From Diploscapter coronatus (Eukaryota > Nematoda > Chromadorea > Rhabditida > Rhabditidae): 64,000 bases of DNA. The translations under genes and the position numbers were made by a program. Location of the stretch: NCBI GenBank assembly GCA_964036155.1, contig OZ038422.1:7463201-7527200 (forward strand). The letters run 5' to 3'. The notes beneath the pieces were generated by a model that was given only the letters and a program-made list of their open reading frames with translations, had not been told where the DNA came from and did no database searches. Within the stretch, counting starts at the first letter, position 1, and every line of letters starts with the position of its first letter. Below, piece after piece: positions 36,093 to 49,270 of this stretch.

Positions 36093-39000
36093 TTAATAAG
36101 CGGAAAGCATGAAGTGTGTTGCGTGTCTGCAGCTGGGAGTCAGGTTGATGAATTCGGGCGACCAGAAAATGCGCTGATATCTTCGGTCCTCTTCTATCGA
36201 GTATGGACGGGGCTAAATTGTGGAAACTTGTTGTTCCTTTCACTGTTTGAGATGGTGCAGAATTCAAGTTCGAGTATTTATCTTCATAAAATTGGGATTG
36301 ATTTCTTCTAATCATCATGCATTGTACTTTTGATGCAAGATGTGCGAATTTTAAAGTTTAGAACTTTATAATAACTTGAACTAACATTTTTTCTCTGATC
36401 TCAAACAAATTGAGTTTGATTATCATCGGCCTCGAAAAACAAAGAACTATGAAAAATGAAGATAAGCTTACATCGAGGAACGGCTTGATATACTTGACTC
36501 CCTTTCTTCTGCCAATCCAATAGAGAGCATGATTGTCGACTCTTGTAGTGGAAGTCGGAACAGTGTAAGTCCTTCTGTAGGTCGGAGGCAGAGGTGGCTC
36601 TGACCAGGATCGGAGTCCGCCCGTCTTCTTCGGAGTGTTCACGTGACGCTGCCTGCCTTGTTCTGTCAGCCACTCGCCTTGGCGAGGATGGTATGAATTG
36701 TGCGGCGTGTACAAATACGTGCAGGTACGGTTTCTGAAAGAATAACTGAGCGAAAAAGTTATCGTGCGGTCAACGTCTCGGTACCGCACGGTAACTTTTT
36801 CGCAGAGAAGGGTTGATCTTCATTCATTTTCATTCGCCATCGTCATCGAATAAATTAATAAAGTTAGTTTTATTGTGAAGATCAACTTTTCCTATGGTCT
36901 AAGCGCAAATTTTCGGTGAATTTTTATCATGAAGACTACAATAGTTTTTCACAATCTCAACACATGCTCGCGACGATTTATCTTTCATAAAATCTCGATT
37001 TTTCTCGAGAAAATAAGCTGACCTCCTAGGAATGCATAGACTGGGTGCGAGTGATGTGTAGTAGGGCAGCTCTCTGAACGTGCCAAGAAGAGGGGCGTAC
37101 ATTTCCTCGTATCGAGAGTGTTTCGCATGATGATAATTCTGGGTCACATCATCGAATCTAAATTTCATTTTATTGATTTCCATTTTATTCCGCTGAATTT
37201 CTTTATCTTTTTCATTCTCAGGCATTTTTGTGTTCTTTTCCCTGCTCATAAAATATTTGTAGAATGGCAAACCGCGCTGCTCTCTTTTTCACTTTCCATT
37301 TTCGTCATTCTTTCCAATCGATTTGTTATTCATTTTCCACGCCCAACTCAATCAATTCTTTCAAAATTTCCGGACGAATTTCATCAATTTTTTAGTAAAT
37401 TTGCCGAAGTTTTGGCGATCGAATTGATATGATTCACCGTTTCATTTTTTACGATTCAAAGTTCAGAAAGGCAGTCAATTTGTGCGCGAAAGAGAGAAAG
37501 TGCCAAAATGAGAGAAGGAGACTGGAAAGGGACATCCCGCTTCTGTGTGATTCATCCATCAGTCTCTCTCTTTCATATTTAATGTCGCTCAATTTCGACT
37601 ATTAGGCTTTTAGATTGTTAGATGCTAAAAAGACGCTGAATATTTTTATTGCTCTAAATTCTATTCGTTTTCGTTTGTTCTTTCACAATCAAAGCATGAT
37701 CCTCGTTGCAAAGTAACAATAATTAGACTTACGCCATGGATACGATTTCATTGTAAGTGTTGCTGGGTCTTTCCCCTATGAATCCTCTGTAGGGCGAAAC
37801 TGACCATCGAGACTCGTTCGCTCGTTCTCGCACCTAAATTTATCCATTTTCATTTATCACTATCTGAATTATCACTCCAATTCATTATTAAACTTGTAAC
37901 AGTATTTCCTCCTGAAACGACTTTATAGAGGATACGATTTCATATTAGTGCCATAACACTTCCTTTCAGAATATCGCTATTGGCTAGAGACTATTCTGGT
38001 CATTTTGTAAAGAAAATGCTGTTACAACCCTTGCCATTACATCACTCACTACAAGATGTTGCAATATCTTAGTTTTCACCGACTTTTATCCTCATTTTTA
38101 TATATCTCCCTTCATTCTGTCACTCTGTCATCATGCTTTTCGTATTTGTATCTCTGTAATCTCAGTAATATCCCCTCTCGTATTTTCACAAGAACGTGCA
38201 GCTCGATTTTTCGAATCAGTCCTCATATCGCATATCAGATTTCCGAATGTAACAAACGTATCCATTGCTATTTTTTTGGGATTTCCAGAATTCTGCAGCG
38301 CGATTTTTATAGTCTCGTAAAACAGCGTGGACTATTCATTTCTTCGGTCGGGAGAAAAATAAAAACGATTTGAGAGGCTACAGATGGGGCTGGTTTTACA
38401 AAGCTAAAGCTCAGTTGGAAATAACAACATTTTGATTCGCTGCATAAAATAACATGCCGAAGAAACATTGAATAAATGAAGATAGACTTGGGAACAGAGA
38501 TGAACATTCATGTTATCTTTATCTTGTTCGGAAAATCATACTATCTTCAACTTTTCGAATGTCGGAGTTGCTTGATGGTTTTGACATTTGAATTTTGAGA
38601 TGTGAAAGGTTATAAAATTGATCATTAAATTTTGCTTTTGAAGCGAGTGAGTTGGTCTGCAGCGGATGGCAAGCACATGTTACATTAACATGGCAAGGAA
38701 GGGAAGGAGCAGAGACAAGAAGAGGCAGATATTTTCGGTTGACGGATCGATTGATGGGACGTTGGAGGAGCATGGCATAAACTTGAATGAGATGAAAGTT
38801 GAAAGCTGAGATTTTATAGAATTTCGAAACTGCTTGAAGAATATTCTAGTCCTCAGAATATTAACGCTGACTAATTTAGGAATGATTAGCAATAAATGAA
38901 TAATTTGAGCGACTATCAGCAGGAAATCAGATGAGCAATGCAGTTTTTGTTAGAATTATGATTTTTATAGGAAGCATTGAAATTTGTAGAATGATAAGAA

Positions 39001-39255
39001 TGAAATTTAAAAAAATGAATAGTGTTATCCTTCGCTTCACGACTATTATTGCGTCATTGTTAATAACCAGTGTTCGGTGATAAGAAAAAATTCTTCAACA
39101 CTTCTTCACTATATTCAATCCCATATAATCAAACTTACCTTTCTCCTATATCAAAACAAAAAAACGGACTGCACTTATCCGAAAAAAATCCCTTTGAGAG
39201 ATCAAGAACTACTTTAGAGAAAATAGGAAAAGCTCACCCGATCAAACACGGCCAT
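36093..39255 (-). CDS. Basic Arg/Tyr-rich protein of unknown family, 211 aa
   Basis: Not recognised. Four exons join in phase (37833-37733, 37157-37023, 36733-36472, 36212-36093) and read like a conserved protein rich in Arg, Tyr, His and Pro: ESRWSVSPYRGFIGERP, FDDVTQNYHHAKHSRYEEMY, TYLYTPHNSYHPRQGEWLTE, PPLPPTYRRTYTVPTSTTR, ALYWIGRRKGVKYIKPFLD, YQRIFWSPEFINLTP, ending FMLSAY. A likely first exon (39255-39238) encodes MAVFDR and ends in CGG|GTGAGC in the right phase, but it lies 1.4 kb upstream and is less certain. There is no signal peptide or membrane span. Repeated short aromatic-basic motifs recall cilium or sperm structural proteins, which is only a guess. A 21-bp hairpin sits in the intron just before exon 36733-36472. 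Confidence 0.65.
36750..36803. repeat. 21-bp inverted repeat in an intron
   Basis: GCGAAAAAGTTATCGTGCGG (from 36750) is mirrored by a right arm ending at 36803, with one mismatch in 21 and a 12-nt loop. It starts 17 nt from the acceptor of exon 36733-36472, so in the pre-mRNA it would fold next to the branch/acceptor region. Confidence 0.75.
37840..39237. other. Long intron or intergenic stretch
   Basis: 1.4 kb of AT-rich DNA that is intron if the distal first exon of the 36.1 kb gene is right. The plus strand has open frames up to 39645, the last part purine-rich. None has a start context, splice logic or domain. Confidence 0.4.
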
Positions 39256-40951
39256 GTTCGAGTATGCAATGGGTCGGATCGTAGAGGTCGAATGGAAATG
39301 AAAGTCGAGACAAGAAAACAAGAAATCGAAAGTTTTTGGAAGGAGAGATTGGAGAGGGAAAGATGCAGAGATTGTGTAGGAGGAAAGCGAGAGAGCAGGA
39401 GGAATGGAGAGGGAAAAAGAGAGAAAAGACAGCTGGCAGAAGCTGGAAGGTGCATGGCAAGGAGTTGCAGAGAAGGATGGGATGAAGATCTGTTTCTCAT
39501 CTCGCATCTCAACGTGATCACCATGTCTTTCTGCCATTCTGTCTTCGGATTGATCATGCGGCTTGTTTTTGCAGTGAAGATCAATCAAAATTTAGGATTT
39601 CCGAGCAATTTATCATGGGAAACAATTATTAGTTATCTAAAGTAACTTTCTGAAGGTTACTATTGCGAAAAGTGAAATGTCAAAATTTAGAGAACGAAGT
39701 TTCAGTTTCATTTTGAATTGGAGTTTTCTTTATTTTCTTTATTTTCTTGAAAGCATGAATGAAACTTCACACACTCTTGAATCTATTTTGCAATTGTTAA
39801 AGAATCACAAATTACGACATGAATGCACAAAAATCATAAGAATGTCTGTGGTCATTCAATCGTCGAATCGTTGAATGTGCACAATCGAACACTTTCCACG
39901 AGGTCATCATTTTCGCGGTGGAAACCAATTCTGTCAAGCGTCGTTTTGTGATCCAAGGACTCGAATACCGAAAGAGTATGAGGAATGAAAAGAATCAGAC
40001 AGAAGACGAGTTATGAATTGTGAAAAACGAATGAGTTCAACGGAAAACTCTTCAAACCAAAGAAATAAGAAGGACGATTTCTTGCAAAGGAATTGGCAGT
40101 GTGAATATTCCTTTTCAGAAGAAATTTTTCAATGATCGACAAACTTATTAATGAGCTAGGGCGTGTCTTCAATCTGTCACTAATTTGTGCTCAATCGACT
40201 GTACTCTCCAACTCTAGCTGACAGTCATTTTGTCTTCTTTCTCCTCATTCATTTTCATCTTCATTTCCACTTGGCACAATTTGCCTTTCGCATTTTCTTC
40301 TCCTTTTCATCCCCCTTTTCTGCTCTCCATTTCTATTTCCCCTTCGTTTGTAATTGTAATTGCCCTGAATTATTCTGCCCTCTTCTGTCCGGTTTCACTT
40401 ATTTTCGGACCATTTTCTTGTAGTCTTGACTGTCCTGATGGTTCGTTCAAGAATAAGGAGTGTTGTATTTTTGTATTTTGCTCAACTTTCATTTCAAAAT
40501 CAAACGTTTCCTGTCGTTTTAGATTTTTCTTCCATTTCCTGAAAATTTCTGATAATTGACATATTTTGGAATTCCTTATCAGCGAGCTCAGCCCAGTCAT
40601 CAATCAGCTCCATCCCGCCCATTTGCAACTTCTTCTTACGTGTCCGTTCCCTCCCCTTCTACCCTCTACATTCCACCCCCTAATCTGTTCTGCTAATGCT
40701 TTTCCAGTCTATCAGTCAGTCAAACAGTTCAGCAAAAACATTTCCCTTTCACTCTGCTCCGCTTCCAATAAATTCACTGCTTTTCTCATTTCATTTTCAA
40801 CATTTCTCATTTGATTTCACCGATTTCATTTATTCATTTCGCCGCGTTGCATTAGTGCTTTTCAACTGTTTGCCATTTGACAATTCCATCTCATTCATCT
40901 GTTTGCAGTGCCTCAAGCAATCAAGCAGTAATTCATTCATAGCCAGTCAGA
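39256..40951. other. Intergenic, 5' of the calponin gene
   Basis: 1.7 kb. Bases 39290-39480 are A/G-rich on the plus strand. From 40180 to the ATG the plus strand is C/T-rich, as seen upstream of strongly expressed worm genes. No gene is called. Confidence 0.45.
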
Positions 40952-42441
40952 ATGAGCAGCGACAGAGCGACCAAGTCCGGCATCGCCCTCGAGGCGCAGC
41001 GCAAGATCCACAGCAAGTACGATCCCAAACTCGCAGAGCAGATTCTCAACTGGGTCAAGGTGGGCTTCGTGATTTTATTTGATCTTTTCAGACTTTTTTC
41101 ATTTTAAGATTGCCACAGAATGTAATTGAACTTTTTCTAACATTTTCCTGACCTTAGTCCAAAATGATTCATCTGATTAGGAAGTGTTGAGTGATTGTGC
41201 TATTCTTTTCTAAATCAATCACTTCAATGAAATTGGAGCTCTGATTATCTTGTTTCGAAAAGACATGGACAATTTCATTCACGAATTGCAGAGCGCTACT
41301 GGCGAGCCGATCGACTGCAGCGGAGACACGAGCAACTTCCTCAGCCTGTTCAAGGATGGGACTCTTCTCTGCAAGTATGTTTACGTTTTTAGCAATGATA
41401 ACACAATTTAGATTTTTTGAAAATTTTGCCTATTTTATCGATTATCGGTTTGAAAAGTTAAACTAGATTTGGAGAGGGAATATTTTTGGTTGCAAAACTT
41501 GGTGAATATTCAAGAAATTCGTAATCTCCCTCGATTCATTTCAATCTTCCTTGCAGACTGGCGAATTCGCTGGAGCCCGGCGCGATCAAGAAGGTGAACA
41601 GCTCGTCGATGGCGTTCAAGCAGATGGAGAACATCTCGTTCTTCCTCAACTGGGCCGGCAAGAGCGTCGTCAAGACTGAACTCTTCCAGGTACGTTATGA
41701 TGAGTTCAGACAATTTTGAATGATGCGAGTTGGATAATAGCTATTTTGTACCACAAAAAGGGGGTGATTTGTACCAAAACGAGGGTCTGCTACTAGTCGT
41801 GGAACAAGTTGCGTTCGAACCTGAATGCTGAATGAATTGATTGTAGACGGTGGATTTGTTCGAGGGCCAGGACCCAAATGCGGTGCTGGTGTGCCTGTCG
41901 GCTCTGGCGCGCAAAGGGGAGAGGTTCGGCAAGACGGGACTCGGTCCCAAGGAGGCTGAGGTCGAGAAGAGGGAGTGGAGCGAGGAGCAGCTCAAGGTAT
42001 CAAAATTTGATTTTGAAAGTAAAGAAGGATTTTATTTAATTTTACGGGACATGTTTTTTTCTTTTTAGATTCATGTAATTGATTAGGATTTTTTTTTTAT
42101 AGAAATACCAGGCTTTTGTTAAGGAAAATTTGATCTATATCTTTTCCAATCATTTTCTATTATTTTTTTTAAAGAATTTTTCTGGTATTCCGTTTCTGTT
42201 TTAGAAATTCTTGAAAGCTGTTTCCTAACAGGCCTGACAAGACGTGTTTACCCCTAGACTATTTTGAAAATAATGCATTCATTACTAGAAATTTACGAAT
42301 TTCATTCTTTAAAATTAAAAAAGAAAATTTAACAGCATTATGAGTTTGAAGGCTGGCCAGAACATCATCGGTCTGCAGATGGGTTCCAACAAGGGCGCCA
42401 ATGCTTCAGGCATAAATTTCGGCAACACCAGACACATGTAG
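40952..42441 (+). CDS. Calponin/transgelin-like actin-binding protein
   Basis: Five exons (40952-41059, 41292-41374, 41557-41689, 41847-41996, 42352-42441) give 187 aa. A single calponin-homology domain covers about residues 10-130 (ALEAQRKIHSKYDPKLAEQ, ILNWVK, LFKDGTLLCKLANSL, FKQMENISFFLNWAG, DLFEGQDPNAVLVCLSALAR). One C-terminal calponin-like repeat follows (GLQMGSNKGANASG, NFGNTRHM). This is the transgelin/SM22 layout of C. elegans CPN proteins, which bind and stabilise actin filaments in muscle. Codons are strongly biased (AAG, CTC, ATC, GCC), fitting high expression. The last exon uses a weak acceptor (TTTGAAG|GCT), chosen because it restores the EEQLK-AGQ junction of the family; the stronger AACAG upstream is out of phase. 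Poly-A signal at 42890. Confidence 0.93.
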
Positions 42442-43251
42442 ACGTCAGGTATTTCTTCACTTTAAGTTTTTTTTATTATCATGTTTTGTCATTTGTTTAT
42501 CCTTCTAGCAATATCCATTCCGGTGCAGTAGAGAATTTTCTTTAGCTTTATTCAAAAATTTGTAACTTCATTAGTCGTCTTGAAGAATTTCAGATTTTTG
42601 AATGGTTAGTGAAGTTGCAAGTTTCTCGAATCCTCTTTATCATCTCTTTCTTATCTCCATTCCTAATTCATTTACGAGATGTCCTAACCTAGTCATATCA
42701 TCATTTTCCTTATCAGTTTTGTTCTCTTTTTATCAGTTCATTTCTTATCACTCTGATCATCCTCAAATCGGCGTAATACTTTGTGAAGCAGTTATGCTTT
42801 TTGTGATTTCATTTTTGCCTTTTGCAGCTACTTGGTCTTTTTCTTGTTTTATATAAGAGCTGCGCTCTTTCTCCTCTAAAAGTGTTTGTAATAAAGCGTT
42901 TATCCAAAAAAAAAAGACTAGGAAAAGTACAGATTTTTACAAGAATCATTGCACAATTGGAATGACAAGCGTTTGAGATGAAGAGAAACTAGTGAGATCT
43001 AATGATAAAGTGCAAGAATGAGCAAAATTATCTAGCCAAGTTAAATCATTCATTGAAAGAATTCTATGCAAGAGTAATTCAAATCTATGAACAGCATTAG
43101 TGAATAACTGATTTTAAAGTTTAAAGTCGAATTATAAATTGCGTTTAGAAACTGAAGAGAATAACATTTCAAGAATGGAATTTGAAATGATGCAACATCA
43201 TCAAATGGTTAATTTGAGTCGTTTGTAATATCGTAAAGAAAACATTGAAGA
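42442..43251. other. Convergent 3' flanks
   Basis: 800 bases between the calponin and zinc-finger genes. The calponin poly-A signal AATAAA is at 42890-42895, followed by an A-run. Nothing else recognised. Confidence 0.5.
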
Positions 43252-46200
43252 TCACTGAGAGTCGGAGACTGTATTAGAGGAAGAATGATTACTGTAACTA
43301 CTGCTATCGTTAGTAGAAAGTTGCTGTGAAATATTGCCAGTTGGGGAAATGGTTGCAGGTCGAGAAGGGGAAAGAGATGCAATCGCAGAAGCACGACAGG
43401 TTTCTCGATGACGGGAGGCATAACTTCGAAGAGTGAATCGTCGACCACATTTATCACAAGAAAACCGCTTTTCGCCTGAAATACTACTGCATAAAACCTC
43501 ATCAGAAGAATAGATGAAGTGGGATTCCAATTTCAAATATTCAAAATGGTTTCCATCATATCATTGTCCCCAAATTCGTGATTATTTCAGCGTATTGCAT
43601 CTCAGATAAAGAAATAAACATGAATTGTAATCATCAAATAACAACTTTGGCGGCTTGTGCTTACATCACTTTTTCATGGATGTTCCCTCATTTCTTTCAA
43701 ACATCTTGGATTTTCATATGTTAGAATTATATTGTCTGCTCATCAATATGGTGTGCAATTGGTTGTCTCAATCTGCCTCATTTGTTCATCTGTTACATGC
43801 CTCGATTCGAGAGGCGAGCAGTAAGGAAGGGGGATTAGAGCGCTTGTCTCGATAGATCATAAGGGATCAACTCGGATGGACAAGGATGCAGTGCGCAAGG
43901 AGTGAGAACTAGAAGCAAGGAGAAGGGTAGAATGACGGGAGACAACGCAGCTCCACAATCGTGAAAAGAAAAAATAACAAATAGAGAAGACGTGGAAAAC
44001 GAAATGTTGAATTCCCGAATGATAGCTTCAAAATAGAATTTCCTACAACATTGTCCATTTATCAGAAAATTGAAAATACTACATGCCTCTTTCAGAGTAT
44101 GTCAGGATTTCAAAATGATGAAGTAGTCTTATTTTTTCGTGTTTTAAAAATCGTATCGTCATATTCTTTCAAAGTCGTTCGTTGTGATTGAGTAGCACGT
44201 TTATCAAATTAAATAATAACTCTAAGATTAAAAATGTACCTGAATGTGTGATTATATGGGCTCGTAAATTGGATCGATCAGCGAATTTCTTGCCACAATG
44301 AGCACAGCCAAACGGACGGGCTCCAGAATGCGATCGGAGATGACCCTGAATTAAGAAAATGAAGAAGCATTTTGAACCTGAAATCTGTACCTGTAAGAGC
44401 CAGAGTCTGGAGAAAACCTTTCCGCATTCTGGACATTCGTGACTCGCCTTGTGAGTTAGAATGTGCATGCTGAAATAATTTCATCATTGTCAAGGAACTG
44501 GCTTGGTATAAATTTGGAATCCAACTAAATAACAGCTTTAGGTTTCAATAAATCTAAAGCTTGGCAACTATGGAATGGGAATAACTGAATTTTGATTTTA
44601 GATTTACTTAAGCCAATTAGAGTAAACTTCGAAATATAATTTTAATGCAGTCAGGTTCCTTGCAACCTGGTTTTGATCGTCATTCAAATTTTCTACCAGC
44701 TTGAACTTGTAGCTGCCTTTTCTGCCTATTTGCTCTTATCATTACAGGTTCATTTGACAGGTGATTCTCCTCTTCCCCTCAAACTGCTGTTACGCAACTT
44801 GTTATCCTATTACAGTGTCCCTGCTCTGACCTCCCCTTCAATGCATGAGACTAGGAGGCAGATGTTCCAAAGAAGGAACATCTAACTAATCAAGGGAGGA
44901 AAGGGAAAGGGAAGGTGAGGAGATTGCAGATTAGCTCCAGGTTATTTGGACATGAATGGGGAGAAGAGGAGGGAAACACAACTGTTACAATTTTAGATGA
45001 CAGGTTCATTGGGGAAACGGCTACAGAATGATCACAGCAACTTGTAGAAAGAATACGATAGCAAAGAATCTCTTGAGTGGTGTTCAAAGAGAATAACTTG
45101 CTAGCACAAAAATCATACCAGAGTTTCAAACGTTTCAAAAAGTATTCTGTATGGAAGAATATGAATGGGATGTTAGAAAAATAGCGCAATTCTTAGAACA
45201 ATTTTAAAACTTCAAAAAGCCTTTTTCACAATGGAAAAATCTACCTGAGCGCAGGCATGCTGACATAGACTCTGGGGCAATGAGGACATTGCTTTGCAAA
45301 CGGACTATCCAGTGGTCGATGTGTCTAAAATACCGTAATCTCAGAGATACAAAGTAATTCAATGAGTCAACCTGCTTATGTCTCGCCAAATTGCTTGCAG
45401 TTGCATACGTTTTGCCGCACTCATCACAAGCACAACGATTTATCGTTTTCTTTCCACTGCAACTACCACTTCCATTTGTTGAAGTAAGAGGATGAAAACT
45501 CACGGTTTATGCGCCCTTTTCGTCCTTCCATCTGTCACGTCCAAACTCTCCAATGTGTAAATTTGAACAGATTCTGAATCTGTTTGATCGTCAATATCGA
45601 TGTCATCAGAGAAGGGCTTCTAAACTTAACTTTGTATCAAGGCTGATTTAGTTTATTTCGGAATTGAAAACAAGTACTGATTTATATACTAGTTCAGTAA
45701 AGTCCAGCTATTGCAAACGAAAATGCGTGACTTCACAAGATAAAATTGTCTTCATGTGTTATCATGCTTTTTTCGAGAAGAAACATTTGTAATTTACATT
45801 TCTTATGGCAGTGAATACGGTCATCAAAGTCCGAAGTTTTGCTACAAAATGGCAAACGATGTAAAAATTGACCTTTTCCTGGATATCAGTTGCAGTTGTC
45901 AATTGAAGAAGTGTTTCAATCGAAAATGGTCTGTTCCCACTTCCACTTGGGGAGGCCTTCATTTCCTTGTCTTCTTCAGACGTTTCCATTCTTTGCACAT
46001 TGTTGATCTGATCTATCTGACTCGTTCCTTCTAATGTCTTCTGTTCTTCAGATCTCATCATCAATAGTCCATTATTCCGTTCTTCCAGCTGCTTCTTCAT
46101 CAGCAATAAAAGCTGCGAATGAAGACGCATTCCTAAAATAAGTTTTTGATTCGGATGCAGTAATTCTTTCGAAATGTTACTTTAAAAAAAAAAAATTAGT

Positions 46201-46519
46201 AAAATCAGTTTCAAATCGAATGTAGCATTTTTGTAAAAAAAAATTTCAAAGAAATGAAGTTGATCTTCATATTAAAAGTGATTACTTCAAATGAAATGCT
46301 AGCATTTTACTAATCACAGCATTGAGAAAATATTGCATATAGACACATTCTTCATAAAGCTAAAGCTATTTTAAATTGGCATAACTCATAAAGAAGGATA
46401 CAAAACTGCTCACCAATACTATTGTTGATCAACAGGTTGAATGCATTGAAGGACATTCCTTCAGGAATTGGAACGGGCATAGTCAATGGCAAAGATGAGG
46501 TGTTCACCGATGGAAGCAT
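43252..46519 (-). CDS. Snail/Scratch-family C2H2 transcription factor (CES-1-like)
   Basis: Eight exons (46519-46414, 46132-45873, 45619-45504, 45456-45372, 45324-45245, 44469-44391, 44345-44240, 43475-43252) give 351 aa. Five fingers start at about residue 171: [79 protein letters not shown] and a C2HC finger [20 protein letters not shown]. The order and the [17 protein letters not shown] linker are those of Scratch/Snail proteins, which bind E-box DNA as repressors; C. elegans CES-1 controls neuronal cell death and division. The N-terminus is acidic, with a Leu-rich helix ([18 protein letters not shown]); the C-terminus is a Ser/Asn/Thr-rich tail. MLPSV at 46519 is preferred over an upstream in-frame Met at 46573. 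Confidence 0.92.
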
Positions 46520-49024
46520 TTCAACTACTCCAAACACGTGTAACGTGTAGAATCTGAATCCGAATTGATACAACGGAATATGTTAATGCGTTTCTTTGCT
46601 AGAATTTAGGGAAGTGGGCGGAGTCAGAACTGATGATTGGGTGAGGAGCGTGAGAAAGAGGGGAGGGGATTGAGGGGAGACAGATACTCGAAGAATGGAA
46701 TGAAGCATTCAACAGAAGACGAACATAAAAGCATTTGGGATGGGGATGTACAAGTTGAAGAGCAGCAACACGGCGAAGTGCTCGGATGCAACAAAGCAAG
46801 ACGGGCTGAAGAGGACCATTACGAACAATGCAAAGGGCTCTAATGAATATGAACATTTTGAAACACGTGAAAACTCTCTTCTATAGCAAAATGAATTGAA
46901 ATCGCTAAAATGATAAATTTAGATTTGTCATTGCATTAGTTTTGAAAACGATCGAAACTTCCTATAATTCATTGCCTGATTTCTAGAATTTTCAATTCGG
47001 AAAAAATACTTGGGATATTTTCTTTTGAATGTAGTGCCGTATGTAATGTTTTCAAAAACTAACCCATTGGATTTGTTTAACGAAATGATACGCTTTGAAT
47101 GAGGCATGCTCGATTAGATAGAATTGAGAGATAGGTTTGAATCGGCCTGTAGAGCAGGAAAAGAGAAAGGGAGGGAGGGTGCGAAGGATTCAGTCATTAG
47201 TGACAGCAGGCCATATGGAGGTCGGCTTGTTACATCATTGTTGGCAAAAAGGGAACAGAGCGGTAGAAAACAGAAGAAGAAATGCATATCTCGAACAAAA
47301 CCACGAATCCACAAATGCACATAATTGGATATGGATGTGCAAATCATTTGAAAAGATTTGAACATCTCAAAGAAGGAATGAACTGTTGCAATGACAAAAG
47401 AGATACGGTAATTAGTCGGATGCCTTTTACAAAAAGGCTCAAAAGGGGGCGCTATATTTTCGCATGGGATTTAGTACGAGTAATTCTAACACATGACTCT
47501 TTCATGAACAGGTTATGTTTTAAAAATGACTTCGAAGATATTCAGAACTAGAAAAAGAGCTTTAAAAAATCTTTAGAAATAAATTTTCATGAATAAATAA
47601 AAATTTCTAAAATCTTGTTGGCCTACCGTATAATGGATTCCTCCTAGTGTATTGCAGTCAGGCAGCTGTCACCTGTCACTTGACTTTCATTCCTCCACAA
47701 TCCAGGCACAACTCCTGCCATCTTCCCGCTTATCATCCCCTTCATCTGCACATCATCTTCTACTTCCCTTCCTCTGTCCAAACTGCCAGCCGACAAGTCC
47801 ACATATCCACATATTCCACTTATCCATTTGATCCCATATCTGCTCATCTCACTTTGTTGTCACAACCCCAATTCTCTGAAGTAAAACCATCATTATTCCA
47901 TCAAACTTCGTATATTGAAACTCTAAGGGTTTGTAGAAATTCCAAAGACAGAAAGATAGAGTTCAATCTTATACAATCAGCTGGTAATAAAAGAGATACA
48001 GTAATCTTTCTTCTCGCCTCATGATATCTTGTTTCTCTCCGTTCAGACCTAGGAAGGGCGAGTGTTAGGAATTTCATACGATCTACCCCCATAATATTTC
48101 TTTAATAATTTTCTATCTATAGCCAGAAATTTAAAAAATCCTGTTCGTGAAGATGTTATGACTAAGCTTTTACCCTTACGATCTACTCCCGGTATATTTT
48201 CTTAAACTGGTGAAAATGCCTCCTAAGTTTGATTCCACTAAGGATAAGGAATAAAAGTAACCATTCTGGAACTGATATCCCTAAGCAGTTCTAAATTGAA
48301 ACATCATTCATCCAGGCTATTTATTCTTTCAGGAATAATTTGTTGAAAGGTTCGGAAGAAAAAAAGATGAGAAAACTAGATGATGCAATAATCCTTGTCC
48401 ATGAAACGACATTTTCTCAGTTTCAAGATTTTTTTTTTTAATTTATCGCCTTATCATTTATTTCTCCATCAACATCTTGAAATAGCCCTAATATTGCATC
48501 GTCTATTCATTGGGTAATTCAACCCCTTGTGGCCTTTTTCGTGCAGATGGCTCTGCATTGGCCTGTTACGCAACAGTCTCCTCTCTTGCTTTCTTCACTC
48601 TTCATCCTATTTTCTGCTCTAAACATTCATCTAAACAATTACCACAACAAATTGCAGATTGGCACTTACAATAACGCCACTCATCCACTCATCACTCGTT
48701 GCTGGAATATCACTCGCATCTGCACTCGAATGAGAACATAAATAAAGATCGAGATTGTTTCTTTCCAATCATACATAGTCGAAAGACCAATCGAATTTGA
48801 TGGAATGACTGTGCAAATTAGAATCTGATGTGAGCGTTTGAAGAAAGAAAGTTCGAATATTTTCAAAATGATTGGCTCGATAAGCATTGAAGAAAGAGTA
48901 AAACTCTTGAAAAATGAAAAAATAGTAGTCAAAAGTACAAATCTAAGTATCTTCACTGGCTGAAAGAAATAAATATTCGATCAATTTAGCGATATCTGAA
49001 ATTTTCTAATGTCCCATCATTTGT
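46520..49024. other. Intergenic region
   Basis: 2.5 kb of promoter side of the zinc-finger gene and further AT-rich DNA. Purine-rich patches lie at 46610-46800 and 47110-47280. Frames here are composition-driven. No gene, RNA or repeat arm is supported. Confidence 0.45.
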
Positions 49025-49135
49025 AGTCAAGGTCGGAACCGATGTTGCCACGCGTCGAGGAAAACTTTTCAAGGTTGAGCTGGACTGGCGCCACGATGCG
49101 CACCACTACTGGTCCCGCCGGCCTTGGTCTATCTT
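49025..49135. other. Orphan GC-rich exon-like island
   Basis: About 110 bases with coding-like composition and splice acceptors on both sides. On the minus strand the sequence after GAAGATAG reads PRPAGPVVVRIVAPVQLNLE and stops at TGA at about 49020. On the plus strand the sequence after TTTGTAG reads GTDVATRRGKLFKVELDWRH and stays open. No neighbouring exon joins either reading. Confidence 0.3.
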
Positions 49136-49270
49136 CGAATTTGCATACACATTATGCTTAGAGTTTGAGAAGTTACATATTGGCTTCCGTGTGCTGTCAT
49201 TACTCGCTCGTCTGCTTTCTCATCCACTCGTCTCTCCTCTCTTCTTTCGACTCGAGATTCGTGCATCGAA

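Noticed and set aside
39070..39645. 191-codon plus-strand frame
   Set aside because: Purine-rich composition alone gives the open Lys/Arg/Glu frame; the opposite strand holds the likely first exon of the 36.1 kb gene.
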